In this document: positions 1 through 10,488 of the stretch, piece after piece
Numbering within the stretch: position 1 is the first letter of the stretch
How the letters are laid out: each line of letters begins with the position of its first letter
From: Euborellia annulipes
Taxonomy: Eukaryota > Arthropoda > Insecta > Dermaptera > Anisolabididae
Direction: 5' to 3'
Assembly: GCA_023213315.1 (NCBI GenBank)
Contig: JAKCPI010014300.1
Span: 1 to 64,000 of the forward strand
DNA length: 64,000 nt
Translations under genes and position numbers: made by a program
Notes under the pieces: model-generated
Database searches by the model: none
What the model saw: only the letters and a program-made list of their open reading frames with translations
Told to the model about the DNA's origin: nothing

Positions 1-424
1 AAATTACACACTCTCACTTACCGGTAATTATTTGTAATGCTTTTAAAAAAAATTATGTCATGATATTATTTATTCCCTTTTTTCCTGTCGATAGAATTTT
101 GGCGATATTCATCATTCAAGTTATAGCCAAAATTCTCATTGTCAAATATGGGATCCGTGGAAGTCTATTCCCCGTAATTTCCGACCATGGATGTTATAAC
201 TTACGTATATAAATACATTCACCGACGATTATACTATAATCAAATCAGCTAAAAATTCTCTTCCATTTGTCCCATCCTTTTTTTTTTTCATTTAAATAAA
301 ATTTTCAAGTTGAAAAATTTATATATTCTAAATTTTAGCAAAAATTACTTTTTTACATTTTTAAATCTACATACATTTTCTATATAAAGGCCTATATATG
401 TCGTAGATGTGTAATAGCTCCAAG
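1..424. other. Gene-free AT-rich stretch
   Basis: No coding exon, RNA gene or bounded repeat could be recognised up to the first hAT-like element. The invadolysin gene starts downstream without its 5' exons, so an unrecognised short exon here cannot be excluded. Confidence 0.4.
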
Positions 425-691
425 CAAGAGGGGATCCAGAGGTGTTTCTCCGGGGTGGGGGGTAATCTGGTGTGACTCGTCGCACAGCACACTATTTTTT
501 TTAATTTCGGTAGTTTAAAGGAGCATTCTGTACTTGTTTGCCAGAATATAAATACAAATCAAATTTTTTTAAATATTAATTTTTAAAATTTTACATTAAA
601 AATAAATTTTTTTTTTCGAAAAAAAAGTATTTTTTTTCCAAGTCTCGGGATGGGAGGAGGGATGTAATTACCCCCCTATATTCACCCCTTG
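425..691. mobile_element. hAT-like non-autonomous element, 8-bp TSD GCTCCAAG
   Basis: The element starts CAAGAGGGGATCC and ends ATTCACCCCTTG, with GCTCCAAG directly repeated at 417-424 and 692-699. An 8-bp duplication is the hAT hallmark. G-rich and C-rich blocks lie near the ends. Around 470-500 it carries a degraded copy of the AATCTGGTGTGAC hairpin found intact elsewhere. A related copy with the same GGATCCAGAGGTGTTTCTC start lies at 43,977. Confidence 0.75.
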
Positions 692-699
692 GCTCCAAG

Positions 700-1406
700 T
701 TGCTCAGGGAAAAATAATTAAGCAAGGATTCAGCCTGGAAGAATTAAATAAAAAAAAAAAAAGATTTTCTTTCCCTCGACTTTTGAGATGTCATATTTCT
801 CTCTATAAGTGAGATCTGTAGTGTAACATTTTTTAGTAAAAGTTTATAATTATTTGAAAACATACCCTTGAAAATATGACTATAAATAGCCACTATGTAT
901 TTTAATCATGTAATTCATAATGCTGAAAAATGTCAAGAGAGTGATGTATTTTTTCGAAATTGAAATAAATTTTTATTTGTTTCATTCCTCTTGGCTGAAT
1001 TCTTGTTTATTTAATTATAAGCTATATATAATTTATAAACAGGACTCTTCAAATGAAAAAAATTATTTCAGCTTCTATTGAATCTTTTTCTAATTCTTTC
1101 CCATTTTAATGAATTTCCTTTAGGAAATACTCCCAATATAAACATCCCCATGATCGTTCTAAATATAAACAAATCAATTTGATTTATATGAAAAACAAAT
1201 TTCTTTTAGAAAAATAACTTGTTGATCTCGATTATATATTTCCGTTCCTTCAGCAAACGTATCTTTCATCGACTTCAGTCTGATTTATATAAAACCTTTC
1301 CCTATGATTTATTTAATTAAAGATATGTTGGTTGAGAGTTACAACCTAATAACAAATTAAATATATCAATCATTATGCCTTCTAAGTTGTACCTTTCAAG
1401 ATCAAA
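700..1406. other. Gene-free AT-rich stretch
   Basis: Low-complexity A/T sequence. I see no coding exon, RNA gene or bounded repeat. Confidence 0.4.
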
Positions 1407-1844
1407 CATCTTAACAGTGGCGTAACCAGGGGGGGGGGGGGGGGGGGGGGGGCGAGGGGGCTCGAGCCCCCGCGCCTAGCGCATCGAGACCTTGGCGCCC
1501 CCGAAACCGGCATAGGCGCCCTACGGCCTCTAAGATATAGCCCAGCGAATGTGATTTTATCATATTCTTTTCATCGATTGTCTTAAAAAATTGATTGTTT
1601 TCTTTTAAAATTATATTACAACTTGAATTCTACTATGTTGATAATAGAAAATATTTTAAAAGAATTTAATTCCAAAAATAATAAATAACGTATATAGGAG
1701 AAAAGTTTGCTTTATAATTAAAATTTTTTTTTTATTTTTGCAATATACCGGTATAAGCCTTAATTTGATGTTTTATGCCTGTGGAGATTTACTCAGGATT
1801 CGTATAAGCCTTAATATTTAATTTTTTGAAATTCAAAATTTTTT

Positions 1845-2000
1845 TAGGCATGAGGGAATTGAGCTATGAGACCGAAATGTTATATTTAAGTTAAACGCCC
1901 CCCGGGACCGTGAAAATAAGCTTTTAATCAAAATCGGCCAAAAAGTACTAGTATTTTACTGATGTAGTTTTTCATTTTTTTTCGATCTTCTCAAAATGAA
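1845..2000 (+). repeat. Family A repeat fragment nested in hAT element
   Basis: Matches the middle of the family A copy at 5.27 kb: the GCATGAGGGAATTGAGC segment, then TATTTAAGTTAA, the CCCCGGGACCG block, AAAATCGGCC and the GTACTAGTA/TTTACTGATG segment. Both family termini are missing. Confidence 0.65.
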
Positions 2001-2024
2001 AGAGCTTTTACCTTTTTACTTTCA

Positions 2025-2265
2025 GGCCCGCCCGAGCTCGCCCGGAATTTTTTCAAACCCGCCCATTCCCGCCCGAGATTTAGTGAATGAATGAACGAAT
2101 GTCTAGCAATTTTTAAATAAAATTTCATTTGCATGCCCGTCCGCCCGAACCCGTTTATTTAGACTTGCTACCCGCCCGTAATTTTTTCATGGCCTCCAAA
2201 GCCCGCCCGGCCCGGGCCGCGGGCCGGGCGGGTAACGGGCCAGCCCGTACCCGTGCAGGGCTCTA
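2025..2265. mobile_element. GC-rich hAT-type MITE fragment
   Basis: A C/G-rich stretch of CCCGCCCG repeats ends in GTGCAGGGCTCTA. Read on the - strand it starts TAGAGCCCTGCACGGG, a style of terminus common in animal and plant hAT MITEs. The part containing CCCGAACCCGTTTATTTAG recurs in reverse at about 61,210-61,275. Confidence 0.5.
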
Positions 2266-2423
2266 ATCGGGGGTTCGGATCCCAGGCAGTCCGATGATTT
2301 TATTTAAGCCATTTGAATACCAAATGTCAAAGTCAAAGTCTTATATGGCCTAAGTTGCCGAAAAGACTGTGTGCATGTGTGTGTGAGTGTGAATGGGAAA
2401 AAAGTGTGTGTTAAAAAAAAAAC
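2265..2423 (+). repeat. tRNA-derived SINE (family 1), 5' truncated
   Basis: Starts at a box B-like GGGTTCGGATCCCA and continues with the family 1 body (CAGTCCGATGATTTTATTT, AAGCCATTTGAATACC, GGCCTAAGTTGCCGAAAAG), a GTGTGTGAGTGTGAATGGG segment and an A tail. The same body occurs at 4.9, 12.0 (reverse), 24.8 and 55.8 kb (reverse). Confidence 0.7.
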
Positions 2424-2444
2424 ATGGGGAATGACTTCCCCGAG

Positions 2445-2806
2445 ACTTTCTCGTATGTTCTTTTGGAATTACGTCTGGGTGTATGTGTGAACACGATTGC
2501 TTAAAAACCAAAGCAGCTAGATCGATAAAATTTGGTATATGCTCCTTACACTAAAATTGTAGATTTCTCTCAACTTTTGGATTAAATTCGTCACTTGGAA
2601 GTAGTACTTTACCTAATAAGTTTTTTCAGAAATTTCGAAATTTTCAATTTCTTTGTCATATTATGATAAAATACTCAATTTTAAAAAGTTTTTATTCTTT
2701 GATATTTTTCCGAAAACTGAATAGTTTTTGAAATAATCACAGAAGAAAACGACATTTTTCGTAAAAGCAAAGAAAAATCAAAACAAAATCATACAGGTGT
2801 CATTAA
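2445..2806 (+). repeat. Family B modular repeat
   Basis: Begins ACTTTCTCGTATGTTCTTTT, then a GTGTATGTGTG tract, AACACGATTGCTT, AGATCGATAAAATTTGG and GGAAGTAGTACTTTACC. It ends around CAAAACAAAATCATACAGG. It aligns block by block with the inverted pair at 29.3-30.3 kb. Confidence 0.65.
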
Positions 2807-3449
2807 AAAACATGTAAATATAAACAAATTCGCTGAGGAAATTACAGGATGCAAGAAATTTGCCCGCCGAAGGCGGGCAATTTGCTCGCCGAAGGCGAGC
2901 AAGAAGTCCAGGGGCGGAGCCCCCCTGGAAAAATCGGCGCCCTAGTTAAGCTTCGCCCCCCCCCGCCCTCAAAGGCTGGTTACGCCGCTGCATCTTAAAG
3001 ATCCAGATAGAGCATACCAAATGTCATCGAATAATTTTGAAAAGCCTCTCTACTCTCATTTATTAATCGATGTTCATCTATGTGAAAGTGTAATGTTAAA
3101 AAATATATTTTTATTAAAAATTGAAAGTCAAGGTTAGTTAGTATAGAGAGTAGTTTAATTTTTATTAATTATTATTGTTCGTTATTTTTTGCCAGCCACA
3201 AATACGAAAGGACGATTTTTAATAAATCAATTAATCTTTTCATCATTCCAGCCCGGTTTTAATTGAATGTATTTATTTATTAAGTTAAAACGGATAACAT
3301 CTAAATGGATAAACAATATTAAAAAAGAAAACCATTCTTTATTCATTAGCTTTTAATTGAATTTTAATCAAGAGCTGGAATTGAAACATTTTTATTGGAT
3401 TAAATTAAAAATTTATTCTGATAAAAGAACGGTATTTGACATTCATAGG

Positions 3450-3925
3450 CGCGGGAACTGGAGGGGGCGGCAAGCGTACATTGCCCCCCCTGGCATCCTA
3501 TAGGAGAGGGCAGAGGGGGCAAATTGTCTTCTTTTATTTCATTTATTTTTAAAATAAAAAATAAAATCTTTTAAATTAAAAAAAATTAAAAGAGTAAGAA
3601 ATTCATTTTTTTCCAAAATATTTTATATACACCCTATTGTATTTCTAATTTCTAAAAACATTTATTAAAAGAAGAAAATTAAAAATATTTATTTACTTCA
3701 AATAGTATAAATATAGCCTAAAAAATTTTTTGATAAAATCACTAGGAAATTTTTTAAAATTTTAATTTTATTAAAATTGTGATTTTATTTAAAATTTTTA
3801 AAGCTTTATAGTAGATTTGTTTTTGTTTTATACTATTTGAACATATTAAAGTATTTTAATTTTCTAAACAAAATTTTTGCCCACCCCCCCCGGCGCCCCA
3901 TTTGGCATCTGAAGCCTTTAGACTA
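3450..3925. repeat. AT-rich repeat with G- and C-rich ends, unclassified
   Basis: A GGCGCGGGAACTGGAGGGGG left end and a CCCCCCGGCGCCCC right end bracket an AT-rich interior. The layout resembles the hAT-like elements of this window, but I could not find matching inverted termini or a target-site duplication. Confidence 0.3.
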
Positions 3926-4104
3926 CATACGAGTACTTATTTATTCAAATTAAGTGGCCAATATAATTTGAAGCGAATATATATTTTATGATAATAAAAA
4001 TAAATTAATCTGAGATTTGAAGTTTGAAATGTTTTTCTAAAATCTCCCTTCAACAATTCATTTAAGCAAAATGTTTTGCTATTTGTCTAAAAGTGTAGCC
4101 TAAT

Positions 4105-4897
4105 TTTTAAACAGTGTCTGTGAACAAAATATCTAAAGTAAAGAGATAGGAAGTTGAAATTTTATATTTAAGTTAGGTACCCTCAGGGCCGCAGACAGAC
4201 TTGATGGGCCCTGGGGCTACTTACTGATACGGCCCCCCCCCAAAAAAAAACAAAGTTTTTTTACTATGTAAAAGGCTATTGTGGCCTTCATGCCAACAAT
4301 TTTTTACACAGTTTTTGACACAACTTTTGAAATAGTTATACATAGCTTACAATATTTATATAAATAAAGTTATTTAAAAATTTTTCAAAGTTTCCTAAAC
4401 AAAGAGTTAGAATAATTTATCGAGGCCAGACAAATCTGCATTTTTAGATATCCTGAGTCGTGAAAAAGATCAAACTTGATTTGAGCTCAAAGGGCCCGGG
4501 CCCCTGAGGAAAAAAATTTCAAGAAAATGATTTTTTTAAAGTGAAATTTTAAGATTTAAGCTTAAAGGGCCCGGGCCCCCTGAGGAAAAAAATTTCAAGA
4601 AAATGATTTTTTTTTAAATTGAAATTTTAACCATGAAAATTATTTTTTATTAGAATTTTAAGGTGGGAGCGCAATGGGCCCGGGCCCCCTCCGGAGGGCC
4701 CGGGCCCCGGGGATATAGCCCCCCTGCACCCCCTGTCTGTGGCCCTGGGTACCCTACTCGACAGTTAAAATAAGCTTTTGAAATCAGCCAAAAAGTACTG
4801 GCACTTTACTGATGTATTCTTTCAGTTTTTTTCCGATTTTCGCAAAACTGGCTCTAAAGATTTTGATTAAAATTCATAAATCAACTATTTTTTAGCC
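4105..4897 (+). repeat. Family A repeat, split by a hAT insertion
   Basis: The left part (GTGTCTGTGAACAAAATATC to TATTTAAGTTAGGTACCCT) and the right part (4756-4897, AAAATAAGCTTTTG through TCAACTATTTTTTAG) join into the normal family A order when the element at 4184-4747 and one copy of its duplication are removed. The 5' hairpin is missing. The 3' part is cut off where the SINE at 4905 begins. Confidence 0.7.
4184..4747. mobile_element. hAT-like MITE, 564 bp, TSD GGTACCCT
   Basis: Termini CAGGGCCGCAGACAG and CTGTCTGTGGCCCTG form perfect inverted repeats. The 8-bp duplication GGTACCCT lies at 4176-4183 and 4748-4755. The interior contains reiterated GGGCCCGGGCCCC motifs. No coding capacity is seen. 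It inserted into an older family A repeat, which gives a relative date. Confidence 0.85.
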
Positions 4898-4904
4898 CCC
4901 CGGG

Positions 4905-5139
4905 CTTGTCGTAGTTGGTAGCGCACCAACCTTGTATACTAAGAGTCGGGTGTTCGAATCCCAGGGAAGTCCGATGATATTATTTAAGCCATTTGGATAC
5001 CAAATGGCTTAAATAGAAATGCCTGGACCCCCAATAGATATTATAAATAATAACGGTTATCATCAAAGTCTTAAATGGCCCAAGTTGTCGAAAAGACTGT
5101 ATGAAGGTGTGTATTTAAAAAAAAAAAAAAAAAAAAAAA
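4905..5139 (+). repeat. tRNA-derived SINE (family 1), with box A and box B
   Basis: The tRNA-like head has a box A TAGTTGGTAGCGC (4912-4924) and a box B GTGTTCGAATCCC (4950-4962), the internal RNA polymerase III promoter of tRNA-derived SINEs. The family body follows (CCGATGATATTATTTAAGCC, then CCCCCAATAGATATTA) and an A-rich tail from about 5115. It abuts the truncated family A repeat on its left. Confidence 0.8.
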
Positions 5140-5266
5140 TTGTTATCAATATCTATAGATAATGTTTTAAGATTTAGCTATTCTTCTTGGTGTGGATACT
5201 GTAGTTTGTCAAAATTTATAAATTTTGGCGGCTCTCCTCCACCCAGCAACAGTATTTGATATTTTT

Positions 5267-5941
5267 ACTTTCTCTTACCTATGTATATATGTAATATATA
5301 TATAGAGAGAAAGTATTGGATTCATGTCAAAAATTCGATGTCGAGATTTTGATGGATCTTCACGTTTTGAGGTCCCCTGAATCCAAAAAAGTGGTTTTCG
5401 CGACATGGTCTGTCTGTGGGTGGGGTGGGTGGGTGGGTGGGTGTGTGTGTGTTCAATTTTAAGCATGAAGGAATTGAGCTATGAGGCTGAAATTTTATAT
5501 TTAAGTTAAAAACCCCCCGGGACCGGAAAAATAAACTTTTAATCAAAATCGGCCAAAGTGTACTAGTACTTTACTGATGTACTTTTTCAGTTTTTTTCGA
5601 TTTTCTCAAAATTTGCTCCAACGATTTTTTTTTAAATTCAAAAATCAATTATTTTTTAGATTCTCTTTAAAATGTATATTCTCATTTTGTGATTGAAATC
5701 TTCTGAAGACCACTTTACTCTTGTATTTCATAGGGAAGATATGAGAAATGGTTGCCATGGTGACAAAATATAAATATTTTCCCATACTTATAAATTTTAC
5801 ATCTGAATTCATATGTTCCGTACTGTCAGGAACTAAATATATGTCGACACAAAAAATCTGGTCTGACAAGCACAGTACACAACTTTCGATTACCGAAGGT
5901 AAGAGAAAGTTGTGTGCTGTGCGCCAGTCCACCAGATTTTT
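5267..5941 (+). repeat. Family A modular repeat, complete copy
   Basis: Order of parts: 5' hairpin ACTTTCTCTTACC...GAGAGAAAGT around a TATATA loop; TATTGGATTCATGTCAAAAA; GAGATTTTGATGGATCTTC; TTTTGAGGTCCCCTGAATCC; a GT/GGGT tract; TATTTAAGTTAA; AAAATCGGCC; GTACTAGTACTTTACTGATG; GGTTGCCATGGTGACAAA; and a 3' hairpin at 5851-5941. The short open frames here are not conserved between copies, so I treat the repeat as non-coding. Flanking duplications were not identified. Confidence 0.7.
5851..5941. repeat. Terminal hairpin of family A
   Basis: Imperfect ~90-nt palindrome. The outer stem is AAAAATCTGG...CCAGATTTTT. The inner stem is CACAACTTTC/GAAAGTTGTG. The apex is TTACCGAAGGTAA. The right side contains GGTAAGAGAAAGT, the exact reverse complement of the first 13 nt of the repeat. 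Confidence 0.75.
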
Positions 5942-8883
5942 ATTAATTATTTTATTTTATTTATTAATATTTTCAATAAGTTAGTGCTTTGGTAGTATTG
6001 GAATTTTGACGCCTTTTAATTCCTCACGAATTTGCATCTCTGAACATCCCGGCGCTGAATAAGAAAAACATTTGCAAAGACTCAGGTGACTTGGAGTAGG
6101 GGTAATCAAAAAGAACACCTCCCCCCTCTCCCTCGCGATTCCCTCCCCTCCACAGGAGAGCGCCAACCGAGTCAGTAGCAGGTCAGTAGGCGAGTAGAAG
6201 TAGAGCCTCCTTGATCATCTAACCAATTATCCAAAACTTTTCATTTGTGATAAAAAGGCTTTTTATTTCTGGACTTCAATTTTAATTCGCGATTACAATA
6301 ACACATCACAAACATCCTTTTGTTGCTTTGGCAATGCATTCCTTGAACCTACAAATAACCTGGCTTTTTTTTACTAATTCCTCTGCAAAAGGCTTCCGAA
6401 ATCTCCTATCTCCAGGTATCTAAATAAATAGTAATTATATGCATGATTAATTAATTATTCAAAACTAATTTGTAAATATAAAAAAGTAACATTTTACTAA
6501 AAATTCAGAAAGGTCAGTTTTCATAAAGGCTACAAGCTGATAGCCTTTCACTCTCGTTTTATTTTAACCGTCTGCCATTTTCCATTGTTTGATTCTTTAT
6601 TCCTTTTGCTACTTGAGTGCGCTAGTATCGCACAGAGCGACGACAATCATTTTCAAACTTCACATCTCAGATTAGGCATATATTTAAAGTCTTAATGATA
6701 ATTTATCTTTTAAAGATTTAATTTAATAAAAATTAAAAATCAACATAAGCTAAAAAAAAATAAAAAAATAGTGATTAAAATATTATTTGAAACAGTTCCT
6801 ACACAGGTTCGGTTCCTGCTCATAGATATTAAAAACTTATTTAAATCAATATTTGAGAAATCTTTTATTATTCAATATTTATTTGGCTTCAGATATTGAA
6901 AATTTTATCAGAATTCATTAAAAGTAATATTAATAAAGATTAATTAATCAAAAACTTTATGTAATTAATTTTTTTTATGATTTGATTATTTTATGAATGT
7001 AAAAAACTCTTTACTTTAATGTCTGTCTGTTTAAAAGGAATTAAATAGGTCAATGATTTCAGTCAAAACAAATGATCAATTAAATAGCAGAACTTCCCTA
7101 ACTCATTAAAATTTTCATAATTTTACCAACAGACAATAAATAATAATTATTTATACATGCATTCAATTAAAATTCATCTAAATCTATACTTTTAAAACAT
7201 TTTGTTTTATCTGAGAGTATGAACAGAAATTATGTATGTAGGTGTAATTTCAAAATAGTCTTTATCTTAACCACTTATCATACGTAGATAGAAACTTTTT
7301 TTCTGAATGTATCATGTAATGACAGATTTGGCTACGTAGAACACTTATTTTTACTTTATTAAATATATTTCTCATTCATTCATGATTTACAAAATCATAT
7401 ATTGTACATTTGAATCTCATTTTTATTTATTTCAGTTCTGTCAATAACCATTTACCCTTTGATACATATTAAACATTCTATTCCAGTGAATCCGACCTCT
7501 TTTTTTTGTACCTAAGGACCAATCGGGCTTGTTTTGAATATTCTATATTGATTGCTATTTAAAATTTCTTATTTTCTTTGTAGAAAAAATGTTAAATTTA
7601 TTTACAGTTCACCGATTGATTCAAAAAAGCATTTGAACGTGAATTTTTTTTCTCATTAAATCCTCTTTTTTTTCTCTCTTCATTGATTTTAAATTAAATA
7701 TTTGCAGTTGTAAAAAAATATTATTAATATATACTAATATAAAAGGACAGGTTTGGTTATATATATGGTCCATTTGTGATATTAGACCTTTGGTTCAAAT
7801 ATCAAAAGAGCGAATATTTTTTATTATTTAAATTTATTTGGTGGAACGATTCTAACGAAGCTCAATTTTTTTTTTTTTTTTATCTTTTAAAATTGAACAC
7901 GAAATTGAAATACGAGAGTTTTTAATAATAGAGTAATTGAACTTTGATTGAAAGAAATTATTTTTATTTATTGCTCACTTGTATCATTTTTTGAATTCAC
8001 CAAAATCTCCTAGAGCAGATGTAGAAGGGATCCTTTATGATGCAAGGATCATTGGTTCGATTCCCGTCTTGGTCTATGAATTATATATTAGTTTCTAATT
8101 TAATTCAAATTAAGCTCTTTGATTTTAACACCGAACAGGCTATATTTTTTCCTCTCGATTAATTCATGTTAAAGTTATTTAATAATTGCCTTGATTCATG
8201 TTATAAGACCTTCAATATAAGCCCGTCGTATATTATTTCACATAATATTTACATACTATGAAAACGTAATGAGTTTGTTAAGTAATTACATAAGTTAAAC
8301 TGTTGCGGAAGTTCGTTTTAAAAGATGGACTTCGTTTTGAATGAACTGACATTCAAACTAATCAATTCGTTTTTATCTGCACGAACGAGCAGTGAAAGGC
8401 TTTCTTTTGAAATTCTTTTAAGAGTACATAGTATTTATTTATAATTACTTTCATCTTTGTGTTTGTATATTTATAATTGTCACATTTCATGGGAATGTAA
8501 AATTTAATTACCTAAACCTTCGCATCCCCTTCAAAAATATTTAATCTTAAAAACAATTTTAATTTGATGATCAAATTATTCCAATATTCCTCTTATCAAC
8601 AGTATTTTTAATTAAAACAATTTTTCTTGGGAATGTGCAATGGAAAAATAAATAAATCTTTTCCTTTGTTAATGTCGCAATGTTTGGACATTGAAAAAGG
8701 AAAATAAAATTTTAAGGAAAGACTAATTTTTCATCTCAAGGCTGTGCCATCACATCCTCATATATGGAAATCCCTACATCCTATAAATTTCTAATATTTC
8801 CTCATACCGCCACGATTGATTTTGTTTTTGAAATTTTATATTTTGTCATTATAGGTGATAAGAAGAAAATACATTTTCTTTAG
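5942..8883. other. Gene-free AT-rich stretch
   Basis: I see no coding exon. A tRNA-like box B (GGTTCGATTCCCG) at about 8050 follows a weak box A, probably a degraded SINE head. A 61-codon open frame on the - strand at 5981-6166 has no recognisable domain. The rest is simple A/T-rich sequence. Confidence 0.4.
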
Positions 8884-9041
8884 AATTATTTAATAACTGC
8901 TGGCTTTTCGGCTTTGTTTAAAATCATCTTCGGTGCTAGGATTAGTAATAAAATAAAAATAATAATGATATGAAACGAAACTTCTTACTCCGAAGATGGC
9001 CTTAAACAAAACCGAAAGATCAGCAGTTATTAAATAATTTT
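8884..9041. repeat. Foldback with degenerate hammerhead-like core
   Basis: Arms of about 50 nt at 8884-8933 and 8991-9041 share ATTATTTAATAACTGCTG and its complement. Each arm carries the CCGAAGATG...CCGAAA pattern found in the hammerhead-like sites, but the cleavage triplet and helix I are not clear here. Confidence 0.65.
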
Positions 9042-9523
9042 AATCAAAAAAATTTTCTTCTAAATCTCCTTTTCTGAGAATCTACCCCTAGTTTATGACT
9101 AAGCACTTTTGATATCTGCTAAATCCGAAATTTACTTGCATTTTTCTCTGTCAGACTCTTTTTTTTCCGTTTGACATGCCTCTAATCGACTTTGACAAGT
9201 TTTCATTTTCCGATTTCTTCTTTAATGTGGATTATTTTTTGAGACGACTCCTTCTGAGGATGGAATGTTAAACCCCCCCTCAGTAAACTCCTTAAAAAAT
9301 TACTATCCACAACGACTGAGTTCTGACTCTAATGAAAACTCTAAAATTAAAAATAATCAAGAATAACGAAAGCAAATTTTGTAATGAACATTTTGTAAAG
9401 TTCCTGGCCTGATGCTATACACTCTAAAAATTTTAATTTTTTGTTGTGAAATTTCAGACCAATAGATACTAAATTTTCTATAAAGTTGAATTATATTTTT
9501 AAAAACTCTTGAAAAATCGTTTA

Positions 9524-9682
9524 CAAATGTGTGGTAATTTTACTATATTTAGCAATTTTCGAGTCCAAATGTCTGGTAATTTTACCAATATTTAGCAATT
9601 TCGAGTCCAAATGTGTGGTAATTTTACAAATATTTAGCAATTTTCAATCCAAATGTTTGTAATTTTACTAATATTTAGAAAA
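9524..9682 (+). repeat. 42-bp tandem repeat, about 3.8 copies
   Basis: Units starting CAAATGTGTGGTAATTTTAC begin at 9524, 9566, 9608 and 9650, an exact 42-nt period. Each ends near TTTAGCAATTTTCGAGTC. Confidence 0.85.
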
Positions 9683-9784
9683 AAGAAAAAATTTACGACT
9701 GACCCATAGGGTTATTGACCTTTAGGGGGACGTCTCTACCTGGATGGAGTGAAATAAATATTTTTTATTTAATGAAAAATTCCT

Positions 9785-9848
9785 CCAGGATTTGAACACT
9801 GACCTTTTGGTAGAAGCCTTGCTGCCTAGTCCATTTGACCATCGAATC
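9785..9848 (-). pseudogene. tRNA-like fossil
   Basis: Read on the - strand it has a box A-like TGGTCAAATGGACTAGGC and a box B-like GTGTTCAAATCCTGG at tRNA spacing. No good cloverleaf is obvious. It is probably a degraded tRNA-derived SINE head rather than a tRNA gene. Confidence 0.45.
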
Positions 9849-10488
9849 ACCTGTTAACTAATGATCTATCTCTGCTATTTGGCATTCAAGTATGACCTCA
9901 TTGTAAACTATTTTTACTAAATAATAAAATAAAAAATAAACTTAAAGTTATCATAATATTATTATTTTTTGTATTATTATAACTTAAATAAATCCTTATA
10001 GTGCCAAAAATGTCTTTATTAAGAAAGCTAAAAAGCAGTCGAAACAAAGTCGGCCATGTTGACCGTCTCAGAGAGACTTAAAAGGAAAATTACAATACCC
10101 TTTATTGTAAAATTAGAAACCTTTTGTGTAAAATTAAAACCCCTTTTCTAAAATTACAAACCGTGTTCTAAAATTACAATGCCGTTGTATTGTAAAATTA
10201 GGAAATCGTATGGTAAAATTACAATATTTATTTGAAGGAGTCATTATATTATTCATAAAATGAAATATAATTAGCTGCTTGCTCATTTTATTCTTCTATT
10301 TGATTACAATATTTACTCTAATTTTCCAAGAGAATTGTAATTTAAAATGTTTTGGTTGTAAAAATTTTTTTGAATCTAGATTTGTAAATTTGAGTATACA
10401 AATGTATAGTAGTTATCATTTACAAGGAAAATTTGTAAATTTACTATACTAAAACATACTAAAATTAAAATTTTTTTTTTACAGTGTA

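Larger units (their letters stand above)
1415..2990. mobile_element. hAT-like element, 1.58 kb, with nested insertions
   Basis: Termini are CAGTGGCGTAACCAG and CTGGTTACGCCGCTG, flanked by the 8-bp duplication CATCTTAA at 1407-1414 and 2991-2998. A long poly-G run follows the left end. No transposase frame survives. The interior is a stack of other repeats: a family A fragment (1845-2000), a GC-rich hAT-type piece (about 2025-2265), a tRNA-derived SINE (2265-2423) and a family B repeat (2445-2806). Confidence 0.8.
9420..10486. mobile_element. TA-flanked MITE with CACTGTAAAA-type ends
   Basis: Ends are CACTCTAAAAATTTTAATTT and its near complement finishing TTTTACAGTG, flanked by TA (9418-9419, 10487-10488), as expected of Tc1/mariner-type insertions. 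It is 1067 bp with no transposase frame. The interior holds the 42-bp tandem array, a tRNA-like fossil and a run of TAAAATTACAA motifs (10,080-10,220). Confidence 0.6.

Noticed and set aside
5275..6166. Short open frames on both strands over the 5.3-6.2 kb repeat
   Set aside because: They lie in the family A repeat or just after it. Frames are not conserved in the other copies, and TTHTHPPTHP-like peptides are translations of the (GT)n tract.
8884..9041. Intact hammerhead ribozyme in this foldback
   Set aside because: The pattern is partly present, but the GTC triplet and a paired helix I could not be found.
9524..9682. CRISPR-like array
   Set aside because: Repeats are contiguous with no unique spacers, and the genome is eukaryotic. 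It is a tandem repeat.
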